DNA of 64,000 nucleotides from an alpha proteobacterium BAL199. Lineage in GTDB: Bacteria > Pseudomonadota > Alphaproteobacteria > Thalassobaculales > Thalassobaculaceae. Shown here piece by piece: positions 39,077 through 47,650 of the stretch. A model generated the notes under the pieces. The model saw only the letters and a program-made list of their open reading frames with translations, did no database searches and was not told the origin of the DNA. The number at the start of each line of letters is the position of its first letter. Position 1 is the first letter of the stretch. The stretch spans positions 1 through 64,000 of the forward strand of contig ABHC01000019.1 of assembly GCA_000171835.1 (NCBI GenBank). The letters are read 5' to 3'. The position numbers and the translations under genes were made by a program.

Positions 39077-41195
39077 GGACGGTCCTTTGACGGGCGGCAC
39101 ACGCGGCCTCGAGCCGGGTGTCGATATGGCGCGCCGCCTCTTTGAGGTCGTTTTCGTCGCTGCCGGGCAACGCAGCGGCCAGGATGAACATGTCGATCCG
39201 GTGCCGGGCTGACGGCACGGCCGCGGCCAGCTGCTGTCCGAGCGTGGCGAGTCTCTCGCAGTCCCGGTCGGACAATGGCGGAATGGGCATCTGGCGGATG
39301 TGCGTCGCTTCGAGTTTGAGCGCGCCGCCGCCAAGCGGCGTGCCGGCGGATTCCATCGCCGCCCGGCACCAGCTGCTGTGGAATAGGGCGCAGAGCGCGT
39401 GAACCATCCATCGCCTCTCTTCCGCCCACAGGGTCGAGAAATTGGCATCGATCAGGATGGGCGGCTGGGTATTGAGCGCGACGGCCGGTTTCCCGTGATT
39501 GATCCGCGGCGTGAAGATCGCGGGCAGGTGGCGCGCGGTGAAGGCCGGCAACATATACCAGAAGCGCGGAACGTCGCGGCGGTTGGCCGGCCGGCGGACA
39601 TTGGTGCGCACCGCCGAAAGGTCAGGAATGAACCGCGCCGGCTCTTTGGGGTCCGGTGCATACCGGGCGGCCAGCCGCACGAACGATGCCAGTTCGGGCG
39701 GCATGACACGCGGCACGGACATGCCCCGCATGCGGTAAGCCTCCGCCGCTTCGGTGACGGCCGGCTGGTCTTCCGGCAGGACCCAGTCCGACAGATCGAG
39801 CGCGCGTGTTACCGGAAGGCGGCCGCTCGCAAAGGCCTGCATATCTGCCTGGCGATGGAGAACGGGCCGCAGCGCCGCCGCCGGAACGCGGAAACGCATG
39901 TTCTGAAAGCTTTCCGACGCTTCGACGGTGACGGTTTCACGCCCCTCCTCACCGGCCAGCGTCACATAGAAGAACCGGTTGCAGCCCGAACGCAGGCCCT
40001 GGCTGACCCGGATACCCGCATCTTCAAGCGTCTGGAGACGCGCCGGTGCCGCGCCGGGCGGCAGCATGTCGCGCAATCCCTCCGGCATCGCCGCCGACCT
40101 TGCCTCGCTGACTGAGAAGAGCGGTAGCGCGTCGCGCCGGTTTTCAGATTTCTGAAACCAGCTCTTGCGCCCAAGGCGTTGCTCCAGCGTTCGCCATTCC
40201 TCATCCAGCGCAAACGGGCGGTTCTCAATGCCCGGCACCTCTCGGTTCGCCGCGCGCGCCCAGGCTGCGAATTCCCGCTCCGGTTCCGGTCCGGGGAAGG
40301 CACTCCCCACCAAGGAGTTTCCGCCCGCCGCCGCCGGCGCAACTTGCAGCCAGGTTGCGGCTGGCAAGGACGGCCGGCCTGACACGGGCGCTTGCGCCTC
40401 GTCCCATGCGAGACGCCGCGCGATCACAAGATGCGTGCGCACCAGCGCATCGGAAAACCAGCCGGGCTGAGTATCGGCTACGATGAACTCAAGGCAAAAC
40501 GCGCGCAGTAGCAGGTAACGCACGACATCGGCGTAGTCGCGCGAACGCCAAGTGGCTGGAACGACCAGGGCCAAGCGGCCACCCGGACGCGTCAAGAGTG
40601 CGGACAGGATCCAAGCCGGTACGGAAAGATCGGCAAGGCCCGAGTATCCTTCAACCAGTGCCTGCCAGAGTTCGCGTTCATCGCCGGCCATGCGCGCGTC
40701 CACGATCGCGAGCAGGCCCCGGCGCACGTCACCGACACCGGCACCGTTTCCCTTTTGCGACTGGTATCTCACGTACGGGGGGTTGGTAATGACAAGATCG
40801 TAGCCGGACGCATCCAGCGCAGCGACGATTGAAGGGTCGAAGGCGCTGCCGGTGACAATGCGGGCATCGGTGACTGCACCGCCCGTCTGCAAGGCAGCTG
40901 TCCTGCGACCGCAGAAGGCGGCCGTCTCCGGATCGAGCTCCATGCCGTCCAACCGGTCGAGTGGGACTCCCCGCGCCAGCGCCGTAATCGCCGCCGCATC
41001 GAGCAGGTCGCCGTGACCAGCCATCGGGTCAATTACGGCACGCGCGTCAGGGTCGAGCGCTATGTGCGCCAGAAGTGTCCCTAGCGGCAGCCCTGTGAAG
41101 AACTGCCCCAGTCGTTTCCGCTGGGCGGGAGGCAGGCTTTCCTCGAAGGACCGCGCCGAGGACCTTATCGCGCCGACCGCATCAGTCACCGGCAC
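39066..41195 (-). CDS. N6-adenine-type DNA methyltransferase (medium)
   Basis: 709 residues from a GTG start at 41195, with GGGAG 9 bases upstream. Motif X/I region: RLGQFFTGLPLGTLLAHIAL then VIDPMAGHGDLLDAA (~52). Motif IV is VITNPPYVRYQ (~137). The middle and C-terminal regions (GNRFFYVTL-like segment near CNRFFYVTLAG, and FARFIPDLS-like target recognition) resemble Eco57I/TaqI-type adenine methylases. It overlaps the upstream methylase stop by 14 bases and the downstream methylase start by 11. It differs clearly from the other two enzymes, so the three are not simple duplicates. Confidence 0.87.
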   Translation of the reverse strand: MPVTDAVGAIRSSARSFEESLPPAQRKRLGQFFTGLPLGTLLAHIALDPDARAVIDPMAGHGDLLDAAAITALARGVPLDRLDGMELDPETAAFCGRRTAALQTGGAVTDARIVTGSAFDPSIVAALDASGYDLVITNPPYVRYQSQKGNGAGVGDVRRGLLAIVDARMAGDERELWQALVEGYSGLADLSVPAWILSALLTRPGGRLALVVPATWRSRDYADVVRYLLLRAFCLEFIVADTQPGWFSDALVRTHLVIARRLAWDEAQAPVSGRPSLPAATWLQVAPAAAGGNSLVGSAFPGPEPEREFAAWARAANREVPGIENRPFALDEEWRTLEQRLGRKSWFQKSENRRDALPLFSVSEARSAAMPEGLRDMLPPGAAPARLQTLEDAGIRVSQGLRSGCNRFFYVTLAGEEGRETVTVEASESFQNMRFRVPAAALRPVLHRQADMQAFASGRLPVTRALDLSDWVLPEDQPAVTEAAEAYRMRGMSVPRVMPPELASFVRLAARYAPDPKEPARFIPDLSAVRTNVRRPANRRDVPRFWYMLPAFTARHLPAIFTPRINHGKPAVALNTQPPILIDANFSTLWAEERRWMVHALCALFHSSWCRAAMESAGTPLGGGALKLEATHIRQMPIPPLSDRDCERLATLGQQLAAAVPSARHRIDMFILAAALPGSDENDLKEAARHIDTRLEAACAARQRTVHDS

Positions 41196-43059
41196 TGCAT
41201 AGAACTCCCGTCAGCGATTGTTCCGCATACCAGCGATAGAAGACATCAGCGTCGAGCGGGACTTGCTTATGATGGCTGAGGAAATGCGTCACGAGTCGGG
41301 AATATAGCCTCTGTGCCGTTGCTTCGGCCGGATCATGCGCGGCGGTCGCCGCGCGATGCAGGGCCGTCGCGACGGTCCATACACATTCGACCGCCTCGGC
41401 CTTGTCGTCCACGGTGACGTTCGTCTTACGACGCGGCCCCAACAGAAGCACGGGGTCGCCGCGCACTGCCCCTTCCGTCGTGACCTGCTTGAAGCTGCCC
41501 TGCTTCTTGTCGAGAACCCCCGCATATTCCACGTCGAAGCCGGCATCCTGGTAGGCGCGCTGCAAGGCGTTCCAGACTTCGGCGGAAGCAGAATGAAACA
41601 CCATCGTGGCTTTGCCGGACGGCTTCAATATCCGGCGGGCCTCGCTGAACGAACGGGTCAGCAGTTCCCGGTACTCGTCGATGGCTTTACCCTGATCCGG
41701 GCTGACGATGGCCTCATCCGTGCGGTCGGTAAATATCTTGAGCCAAGCCTCGTTTATGAAACTGAGTTCAGCATAGGGTATATTGGCCCCGAAGGGTGGG
41801 TCCGTAAACACATAGTCGATGCTACCGGACGGCAATCCGACATTGCAGCTGGAACCGTGTATGACTTCGATCTTTCCGCTGCCATCGTGAATGCTCTCGA
41901 ACGCCTGCGCAATCGTTGTCAGCTTGCGCCGCAATCCTGCAAAAAAGTTCTTCTCCACGGGCAGGCCGCTGACATACAGGACGCCGGGCTGGGCGCTGGT
42001 GACGACCAGATCCTTCTGGCCGGTCTTCGCTACGACGCGCGTCATAATTGTGCCGTGAGCCGCATTGTAGCTTAGCAGCCAGAAACGAAGTCCCTCGCGG
42101 AGTGCGCCGCGATAGGATTCCACGCGCTCCCACATGCGGGCGAAAACGATGAGATTGCGCCGCGTGTAGAAATGATGAACGTGCGTAATTCCCTGATGGT
42201 AGCCCTTCCGGTAGAGGTCGCCCCAAGGGATCAGCGCCTTCGGTACGCAAGACGGAATCGGCTCTGCCTCAATCTTCTTGATAAGGGTTAGGTCGGCGGC
42301 CGTGGCCGGACGCGACCAGCGTTTTTTTCCTGTCGAACCATAGACGCGAGCCATCGCACGTCCGCGCACGACGCGCTGTTCGCCCAGCACGTCATCGTGT
42401 TCCTGCATCGTCACCCGCCGCACATCATCCAGGGGTGCTTCGTGGCGGCATTTGGGACAGCAAAAGTTAGAGGAAATCACCGCAGGATCGAGCGATACGG
42501 ACGCATCCCACAACGCGACAACGCCACGACAACCGGGGCAGAGCAGCTTGTCGCTCCAGATCAGATGCCGAATGGAACCAATCGCGCCTGACGGATCGCG
42601 AGCCTCGTACATCCAGCCGCTTTCGTTCTCGGCTGCAGCCAGCACGTCTTCGGCGGCCTTCCTGAAGACAACGGGATCGGGCGGGTTGGTCAGGGTCCGG
42701 CCGACGAACGCGCCGAGCGCCCCCAGTTCGTACAGCACGGCATTGCGCGCACCCCATTGGACATTCAGGCCCAACCGGACGGCTTCAGCGCGCAGCTGGT
42801 CTGTGGGGCGCTCGCACAGTAGGGCGGCAAGGCCGGTGGTTCCGCTGCCCCCGAACCCGTCGAATACGGTATCCCCCGGTTTGGTGTGGGCTGCGATATA
42901 GAGGGCGATCGCCTCAGGCGAGATCTTTGTTGGATAAGGAAAGGCCCCAAACAATGGGCCCGTGCGCTTCGCTGCCAACGGGCGTCGGTAGAGTGCGTTC
43001 AATGCCGCTTTCGGCAATTTGCCATCGGACGACGTTTTTCCGACCTGTCCGCGGTGCAT
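41182..43059 (-). CDS. DNA methyltransferase with zinc-finger insert
   Basis: 625 residues. The AdoMet motif comes first (DTVFDGFGGSGTTGLAAL, ~60) and the catalytic motif later (VFTDPPFGANIPYAELSF, ~417), with a large insert between. The insert carries paired cysteines (LCPGCRG ~171 and CCPKCR ~201) that look like a zinc ribbon. The DPPF motif with PYAELS is similar to that of DUF1156-type methylases. ATG 43059 has GGGGAGAC 9 bases upstream and follows the ribbon-helix-helix gene by 32 bases. It is the first of three coupled methyltransferases. Confidence 0.88.
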   Translation of the reverse strand: MHRGQVGKTSSDGKLPKAALNALYRRPLAAKRTGPLFGAFPYPTKISPEAIALYIAAHTKPGDTVFDGFGGSGTTGLAALLCERPTDQLRAEAVRLGLNVQWGARNAVLYELGALGAFVGRTLTNPPDPVVFRKAAEDVLAAAENESGWMYEARDPSGAIGSIRHLIWSDKLLCPGCRGVVALWDASVSLDPAVISSNFCCPKCRHEAPLDDVRRVTMQEHDDVLGEQRVVRGRAMARVYGSTGKKRWSRPATAADLTLIKKIEAEPIPSCVPKALIPWGDLYRKGYHQGITHVHHFYTRRNLIVFARMWERVESYRGALREGLRFWLLSYNAAHGTIMTRVVAKTGQKDLVVTSAQPGVLYVSGLPVEKNFFAGLRRKLTTIAQAFESIHDGSGKIEVIHGSSCNVGLPSGSIDYVFTDPPFGANIPYAELSFINEAWLKIFTDRTDEAIVSPDQGKAIDEYRELLTRSFSEARRILKPSGKATMVFHSASAEVWNALQRAYQDAGFDVEYAGVLDKKQGSFKQVTTEGAVRGDPVLLLGPRRKTNVTVDDKAEAVECVWTVATALHRAATAAHDPAEATAQRLYSRLVTHFLSHHKQVPLDADVFYRWYAEQSLTGVLCSAGD

Positions 43060-43091
43060 TTAATTTGTCTCCCCTAACGTGTTGTTTCTTG

Positions 43092-43310
43092 TCATGCTCG
43101 ATCCGCCGCCGAAGGCCGATTCTTAACGAGCGGGCTATTTGCTGAGTTAGGCGAGTGGCGATGTCGTCGTAGATACTCTTGGATGGCCCGCCTGATGACC
43201 CATGAAACGGATACATCTTCCCGGTCGGCGAGCGCATTCAGGATGTCGTAGTCCCCTCGCGTCACGCTGACCGTCACCCGAGGCCCCAACTTTCTTGATC
43301 GCTCGGTCAT
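43092..43310 (-). CDS. Ribbon-helix-helix (CopG-like) regulator
   Basis: A 72-residue protein. VTVSVTRGDYDILNALADRE is the beta strand and first helix of a ribbon-helix-helix fold, and VSVSWVIRRAIQEYLRRHR is the second helix. A polar tail follows. Such proteins bind operator DNA as dimers. It heads the methyltransferase/PLD operon and probably represses it. Confidence 0.8.
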   Translation of the reverse strand: MTERSRKLGPRVTVSVTRGDYDILNALADREDVSVSWVIRRAIQEYLRRHRHSPNSANSPLVKNRPSAADRA

Positions 43311-43462
43311 GGCAACCCTGCTAATGTTCCGGTCTTGTTCTTGGTAGCGTATGGTGATTCAAAGTGCAACGGTGTGCATCACTTTGAGTCAATGTTTTTG
43401 GAATGGCTTCGGTACCCTCAGTTCAGCAGCGATAGAAACACCTCTTGACAGGCAGGGCTCCT

Positions 43463-43885
43463 TCAGATGCCAGGCTCACGACCACCACTCGTGAATGAGA
43501 GCTGACTATCCCATTCAGCCGGCAATGGTTTTAGTAGCTCGTTGAGCTGCAATGCGGCCGGCTGCCGTCCATCGAGAATCGCCTCGACGATGTCCGGGGC
43601 GAGCAAGGTCAGGCGCAGGACCCGGCACAGATAGGACTGGTTAATCTTCTCCGCTTCGGCCAGCTCGGTCACCGAGGCGAATCGGCCGCTCTCCATGAGG
43701 CGCTTCCAGCGGTGGGCCCGGGCGATCGCCTTTACCATGGTGTTGTCGACGCGCGGGCGGGGCTGGCCCCAACACGCCCCGTCGGGCATGACCACCTGCT
43801 TGCGCCCGCCGCGCTTCCGGACAGTCAGGGGAACACGGACCGTCAGGGTGCGCCTGTCATCGGTGGCGGCGTCACGGGCTCTCAT
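43463..43885 (-). CDS. Conserved small protein of a recombinase operon
   Basis: 140 residues. A basic N-terminal part is followed by a helix-turn-helix-like segment (GRFASVTELAEAEKINQSYL, CRVLRLTLLAPDIVEAILDG) and a tail ending KPLPAEWDSQ. Proteins of this kind are found directly behind serine recombinases in alphaproteobacterial prophages and islands. It overlaps the recombinase stop by 4 bases (ATGA) and is the last of four coupled genes. A DNA-binding accessory or excision role is plausible but not shown. Confidence 0.7.
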   Translation of the reverse strand: MRARDAATDDRRTLTVRVPLTVRKRGGRKQVVMPDGACWGQPRPRVDNTMVKAIARAHRWKRLMESGRFASVTELAEAEKINQSYLCRVLRLTLLAPDIVEAILDGRQPAALQLNELLKPLPAEWDSQLSFTSGGREPGI

Positions 43886-45213
43886 GCTGCCCTCCGCGGA
43901 TCGTCGGCCATGCCGCCAAGCTCATGAACCAGACGAGCCAGCCCATCGACGCGGAGGCGGATATCGACGCCTCCCTGTCCGACATCGACGCGCTCGACCA
44001 GGAGCTGGACGATACGCGCCTGCTCGGCCGGGAACAGTTCGTCCCAAAGCGGGTCGAGGCCTTCCAAGGCTTCCCTGACTTCGGCCTCGGACAGACCATC
44101 GATCTCGGGTCGTGCCGATCGCCATGTGCCGACGATCACCTCCGGGGCCCGGAGGAGGCCGCGCAGCTGGTCGACCACCGCGCCCTCGATCTCGGCGGCG
44201 GGTACGCGCCCGACCGGGCAGGCATCGGCGCCGCGCTTCATAACCGACTGGCTGACATAGTAGCGGTAGAGCTTGTCGCCCCGCCGCGTGTGCGTCGGCG
44301 TCATGGCGCAGCCGGTCGGTCCGAAGATAAGACCCTTCAGCAGGGCCGGTGTCGCGGCGCGTGTTCGGCCGGCGCGGACCCTCGGGCTCTCGCGCAGGAT
44401 TCCGTGCACCTTGTCCCACAAGGCGCGCGTGATGATGGCTTCGTGCTCGCCGGGATAGGCCATGCCCTTATGCACGGCATCACCGATATAGACCCGGTTG
44501 TTGAGCAGCTTGTAGAGGAAGCCCTTGTCGACGAGCCGTCCGCGCCGCGTCCTTACGTCTTCGGCGACGAGCGCTCGGGCCAACGCCGTCGCCGAGCCGA
44601 CCTCGACGAAGCGCTCGAAGATCATCCGGACCGTCGCGGCCTCGTCATTATTGATGGCCAGCTTGCGGTCCCTGACCTCGTAGCCGAGCGGCACGAAGCC
44701 GCCCATCCACATGCCGCGCTTGCGCGAGGCAGCAAACTTGTCGCGGATACGCTCGCCGATGACCTCGCGCTCGAATTGGGCAAAGGACAGGAGGATATTG
44801 AGCGTCAGCCGTCCCATCGACGTTGTCGTGTTGAAGGATTGCGTGACCGAAACGAACGTCACGCCATTTCGGTCGAACACCTCGACCAACTTGGAGAAGT
44901 CCATCAGCGACCGGCTGAGCCGGTCGATCTTGTAGACGACGACCACGTCGATGCGGCCGTCCTCGATGTCGGCGAGCAGACGCTTGAGCGCGGGACGCTC
45001 CAGCGTGCCGCCCGAGAACCCGCCATCGTCGTAGCGGTCGGCAAGTTCCACCCAGCCTTCCGACTTCTGGCTGGCGATGTAGGCCTCGCAGGCCTCGCGC
45101 TGGGCGTCGAGGCTGTTGAACTCCATCTCCAGCCCTTCTTCCGTCGACTTGCGGGTGTAGACCGCACAGCGCAGCTTCTGGATCGGTTTGGTGGATGCCG
45201 CTGATTTTGTCAT
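43882..45213 (-). CDS. Serine recombinase (second)
   Basis: 443 residues from ATG 45213. Resolvase domain: LRCAVYTRKSTEEGLEMEFN with the active serine at about residue 18, then DGGFSGGTLERPALKRLL and VVYKIDRLSRSLMDF. Recombinase domain: IFERFVEVGSATALARAL and LLNNRVYIGDAVHKG. Zinc-ribbon-like region with cysteines in PTGCAMTP and DACPVGR. It is intact and coupled by 4-base overlaps to DUF2924 upstream and a small protein downstream. Only about 46% of its positions would be expected to match the recombinase at 32076, judged by eye; the two belong to different subgroups. Confidence 0.9.
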   Translation of the reverse strand: MTKSAASTKPIQKLRCAVYTRKSTEEGLEMEFNSLDAQREACEAYIASQKSEGWVELADRYDDGGFSGGTLERPALKRLLADIEDGRIDVVVVYKIDRLSRSLMDFSKLVEVFDRNGVTFVSVTQSFNTTTSMGRLTLNILLSFAQFEREVIGERIRDKFAASRKRGMWMGGFVPLGYEVRDRKLAINNDEAATVRMIFERFVEVGSATALARALVAEDVRTRRGRLVDKGFLYKLLNNRVYIGDAVHKGMAYPGEHEAIITRALWDKVHGILRESPRVRAGRTRAATPALLKGLIFGPTGCAMTPTHTRRGDKLYRYYVSQSVMKRGADACPVGRVPAAEIEGAVVDQLRGLLRAPEVIVGTWRSARPEIDGLSEAEVREALEGLDPLWDELFPAEQARIVQLLVERVDVGQGGVDIRLRVDGLARLVHELGGMADDPRRAA

Positions 45214-45662
45214 ACCTGACCTCGCCGGTTCTTGAGGCCGAAGAACACCCAGCCGTTCCACCGCGTCCCGGTGATGGCGCGCGCGATGGCGGAGATCGAG
45301 CGGTAGGGACGCCCCTGCCATTCATAACCGTCGTTCAGCACGGTGACAGTGTGCTCCACGCCCTGCCATTCCCGGATCAGCCGGGTGCCGGCGATCGGCT
45401 TGTCGTCGCCACGGATCCGGCGCAGAACGATGTTGCCGCCGTCGAGCTGCTCGCCCAGCGCTTCGAGGCGCTCGACGGTCGCCGGTTTCAAGCCGCCATA
45501 GGCAAGTTCCTGGATCCGATAGGCAAGGCGGCTTTCCAGAAAGCGTCGATTGTAGGGTGGCGCCTCCGTGTCGAAGAGTTCGCGCCACTGTTTCTTCAGA
45601 TCGGGCGTCGGCGTTGTTTTCAGCGCGGCCAGTCGAGCCAGGATGGTGTCCGTCATGGTCAT
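45210..45662 (-). CDS. DUF2924 domain protein
   Basis: 150 residues from ATG 45662 (GGAGACGC upstream; a second ATG is at 45656). Sequence landmarks: LKKQWRELFDTEAPPYNRRFLESRLAYRI begins the conserved part (only short pieces quoted here: WRELFDTEAPPYNR), then GTRLIREWQGVEHTVTV and RSISAIARAITGTRWNGWVF near the end. DUF2924 proteins regularly precede serine recombinases in this type of operon. The function is unknown, although the C-terminal half resembles a small DNA-associated domain. It overlaps genes on both sides by 4 bases. Confidence 0.82.
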   Translation of the reverse strand: MTMTDTILARLAALKTTPTPDLKKQWRELFDTEAPPYNRRFLESRLAYRIQELAYGGLKPATVERLEALGEQLDGGNIVLRRIRGDDKPIAGTRLIREWQGVEHTVTVLNDGYEWQGRPYRSISAIARAITGTRWNGWVFFGLKNRRGQV

Positions 45663-45889
45663 GCGTCTCCATGGCAAATTGGAGTGCCATGACGGCTCTG
45701 GTTGGGCGGATAGTGTAGGCAACGTTCTCCAGTATCGTCAGATACTTCCCGCCCATCCCGCATCCGTATCCGCAACCGAACCAGCCCGAGCGCCAGCAGG
45801 CCGCACAGTTCGGCGCGGCGCTCGGCGGCGGTCATCTGGTCGGGCGGGAGCGGGTTGGGGCGACGAATGGGACCGGGATTGAACATCAT
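45659..45889 (-). CDS. Small hypothetical protein, first gene of recombinase operon
   Basis: 76 residues from ATG 45889 (45886 is an alternative). It contains MTAAERRAELCGLLALGLVR and a basic RLRIRMRDGRE segment. It overlaps the DUF2924 start by 4 bases (ATGA). Short proteins of this shape commonly open DUF2924-recombinase operons. No function is known. A palindrome at 45973 lies upstream. Confidence 0.65.
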   Translation of the reverse strand: MMFNPGPIRRPNPLPPDQMTAAERRAELCGLLALGLVRLRIRMRDGREVSDDTGERCLHYPPNQSRHGTPICHGDA

Positions 45890-45951
45890 GATCCATCGGT
45901 GCAGGAATGCGCCGGTATCCGCGACCTCGGAACGGGTTACCCCGCTGCCCG

Positions 45952-45986
45952 CCGGAAAGGGTGAACCCCTTCGGTGTTGCAACACC
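45952..45986. repeat. Two adjacent palindromes upstream of recombinase operon
   Basis: 45952-45974 is a GC-rich palindrome built on AAAGGGTGAACCCCTT, and 45973-45986 is the perfect GGTGTTGCAACACC. The first is nearly the same as the reverse complement of 47626-47649. Either could be an operator for the divergent genes 45889 (minus) and 46057 (plus). Confidence 0.6.
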
Positions 45987-46056
45987 TTGGTGGGTTGAGG
46001 GGTCAGGGCGTTCCCATTATGTTCGAACCGTCCCCAATCGATTCACGAGGCGCGCT

Positions 46057-46767
46057 ATGTCGCTGCAAACGCTCGATCGCACGCAATGGAGCTTTGCAGA
46101 GGCGCTGGCCCATGTGCAGACCGTAACGGTCGCGCGGCGCGCGGTTGAGGCGGCCAAGCTGCCACCCAAGCCTGTGCCGGAATACCAGACATGGAACCCG
46201 CCGCAGGACCCCAAAGTGGCCTGGAAGGCGGAGGCGGAGACCGAGTTGCTCGTCGCGCTGCGAGACGGGGATGTTCTGGCGCAGGGGCGCTTCACCGAGG
46301 AGCGAACCCATGGCTGGGGCAACGGCGGCAGTAGCAGCGGCTTTGGTCTGCATTCGGGCTACCACACCAGCATCCGCCCGGAGCACTGGCGCGAGGGCAA
46401 GTGTTCATTCGGGCGACTGACCGCGCGGGATTGGGAATTCATCGACATCCGCGTGGCGCGTTTCCTCGTGAAGGCGATCTGGCCGGATTACGTCCCCGAG
46501 GTCCGACCGGCAGCGGGCACGGACGCGGTGCCCTACACGACGCCCTATCTCGACCTGATGCAGGCGGCGATTGCGAAGTTCGGGATCACGGCCGAGGACC
46601 AGGGCAAGAAGGACTGCCTCGTCGACTGGTTTCTCGAACAGCAGATCGAGGGCGAGCCGGTGTCGAACAAGCTGGCCGATGCCATGGCCACGCTGATCCG
46701 GTTGCCCTCGGCGCAGCGCGGTGGTGCCAAGCGGGTGCTGGGGCCAGACCTTCGCCATACGGCGTGA
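46057..46767 (+). CDS. Hypothetical protein of unknown family
   Basis: 236 residues starting MSLQTLDRTQWSFAEALAHV. No enzyme motif is recognised. The middle has a glycine-serine stretch (HGWGNGGSSSGFG) and a WREG segment; the C-terminal third is helical, with FGITAEDQGKKDCLVDWFLE. Codon use matches the surrounding GC-rich genes, and the frame is long and unbroken, so it is a real gene. It lies between the recombinase operon and the toxin-antitoxin pair. Confidence 0.7.
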   Translation: MSLQTLDRTQWSFAEALAHVQTVTVARRAVEAAKLPPKPVPEYQTWNPPQDPKVAWKAEAETELLVALRDGDVLAQGRFTEERTHGWGNGGSSSGFGLHSGYHTSIRPEHWREGKCSFGRLTARDWEFIDIRVARFLVKAIWPDYVPEVRPAAGTDAVPYTTPYLDLMQAAIAKFGITAEDQGKKDCLVDWFLEQQIEGEPVSNKLADAMATLIRLPSAQRGGAKRVLGPDLRHTA

Positions 46768-46802
46768 CGCGTGGCATCCCCGCTGGTCGACATGACGCGG
46801 CA

Positions 46803-46821
46803 ATTGGCATATATTGCCAAT
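46803..46821. promoter_or_regulatory. Candidate ParD operator
   Basis: A perfect inverted repeat, ATTGGCA-TATAT-TGCCAAT, lies 20 bases before the parD start. The AT-rich centre may overlap the promoter. Autoregulation by the antitoxin at such a palindrome is typical for ParDE systems. Confidence 0.65.
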
Positions 46822-46840
46822 GCGCCTGAGGGAGATGCCG

Positions 46841-47098
46841 ATGCCGACCCGCAATGTCGTCCTGACCGACAGCCAGACCGACCTGATCGAGCGGCTGATC
46901 GCCGATGGTCGCTACCAGAATGCCTCGGAGGCGCTCCGTGCCGGCCTTCGCCTGCTCGAGCGTGAGGAGGCCGAGATGACCGCCTTGCGCAACCGGCTCG
47001 CCGCCGGGCTTGAGGAGGCGCGCGCGGGCGCGCTCGCCGAGGGCTCGGGTGAGGACGCGATCCGCAGGGCATTCGCCGCCGCGCGCGCTGCATCCTGA
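46841..47098 (+). CDS. parD: ParD-family antitoxin
   Basis: 85 residues from ATG 46841, with GAGGGAG 6 bases upstream; the ATG at 46835 touches that site and is less likely. The start MPTRNVVLTDSQTDLIERL and the GRYQNASEALRAGLRLLE helix-turn-helix are the hallmark of ParD ribbon-helix-helix antitoxins. The C-terminal helix would wrap the toxin. Its stop overlaps the toxin start by one base, so they are co-translated. Confidence 0.92.
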   Translation: MPTRNVVLTDSQTDLIERLIADGRYQNASEALRAGLRLLEREEAEMTALRNRLAAGLEEARAGALAEGSGEDAIRRAFAAARAAS

Positions 47099-47442
47099 TG
47101 CCGAAGCCGTGGCGGCTGACGCGGCAGGCGGAACGCTCGCTCGTGGAGATCGCGCGCTGGACGCTGGAGACCTTCGGACCGCGCCAGGCCGAGGCCTACG
47201 AGGCCGACCTCATCGCGCGCTGCACTGCCATCGCCGCGGGTGACGCCCCGTCGCAGAATTGTCGTCGCCTGATCGATCCCGACCTGCCGGAGGATCTGCG
47301 CCTCACGCGGGCGGGGCAACATTTCATCGTGTTCGTCGAGATGCCGGACCAGGTGATCGTCGTCGACGTGCTGCACAGCCGCTCGGACCTGCCGCGCCGG
47401 CTGGCGGCCTTGGGTCCGGCGAAGGATCCCGAACAACAATGA
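47098..47442 (+). CDS. parE: ParE-family toxin
   Basis: 114 residues of the RelE/ParE fold. LTRQAERSLVEIARWTLETF is the N-terminal helical hairpin, then EDLRLTRAGQHFIVFVEMP and VIVVDVLHSRSDLPRRL, the C-terminal strands with the usual HxRxD-L-R-L ending. ParE toxins inhibit DNA gyrase. The pair is intact, so it may stabilise this island. Confidence 0.92.
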   Translation: MPKPWRLTRQAERSLVEIARWTLETFGPRQAEAYEADLIARCTAIAAGDAPSQNCRRLIDPDLPEDLRLTRAGQHFIVFVEMPDQVIVVDVLHSRSDLPRRLAALGPAKDPEQQ

Positions 47443-47454
47443 CAGTGACCAACT

Positions 47455-47650
47455 CCGAGGGGTGAGCCCACGGCGTCGGCATCCTGATCGAGGGGTGAAC
47501 CCTTCATCCTGTTCGCGCGGACGAGGGCTCACCCCTCTGATCGGGTACGGATGCCAAGGGCGCTCCAGACAGGTCATTCGACCCCTTGGGGTCCACCCAT
47601 AAACTGACGTGATTTCAGATCTTTACCGGAAGGGGTCACCCCTTTCCGGA
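47455..47650. repeat. Cluster of AGGGGTGA-type palindromes before primase gene
   Basis: Within 200 bases lie GAGGGGTGAGCCC at 47457-47469 and its perfect inverse at 47525-47537, a related AGGGGTGAACCC at 47491-47502, and a 24-bp palindrome at 47626-47649 with arms CCGGAAGGGG and CCCCTTTCCGG. The last matches 45952-45974 in inverted form. The region has no gene. It precedes the primase-helicase gene and could hold an origin, operators or element ends. Confidence 0.55.

Noticed and set aside
39077-39448. Longer N-terminus for the large methyltransferase (start at 39448)
   Set aside because: The first 124 residues are a shadow of the preceding methyltransferase. ATG 39076 has a ribosome site and normal family sequence follows.
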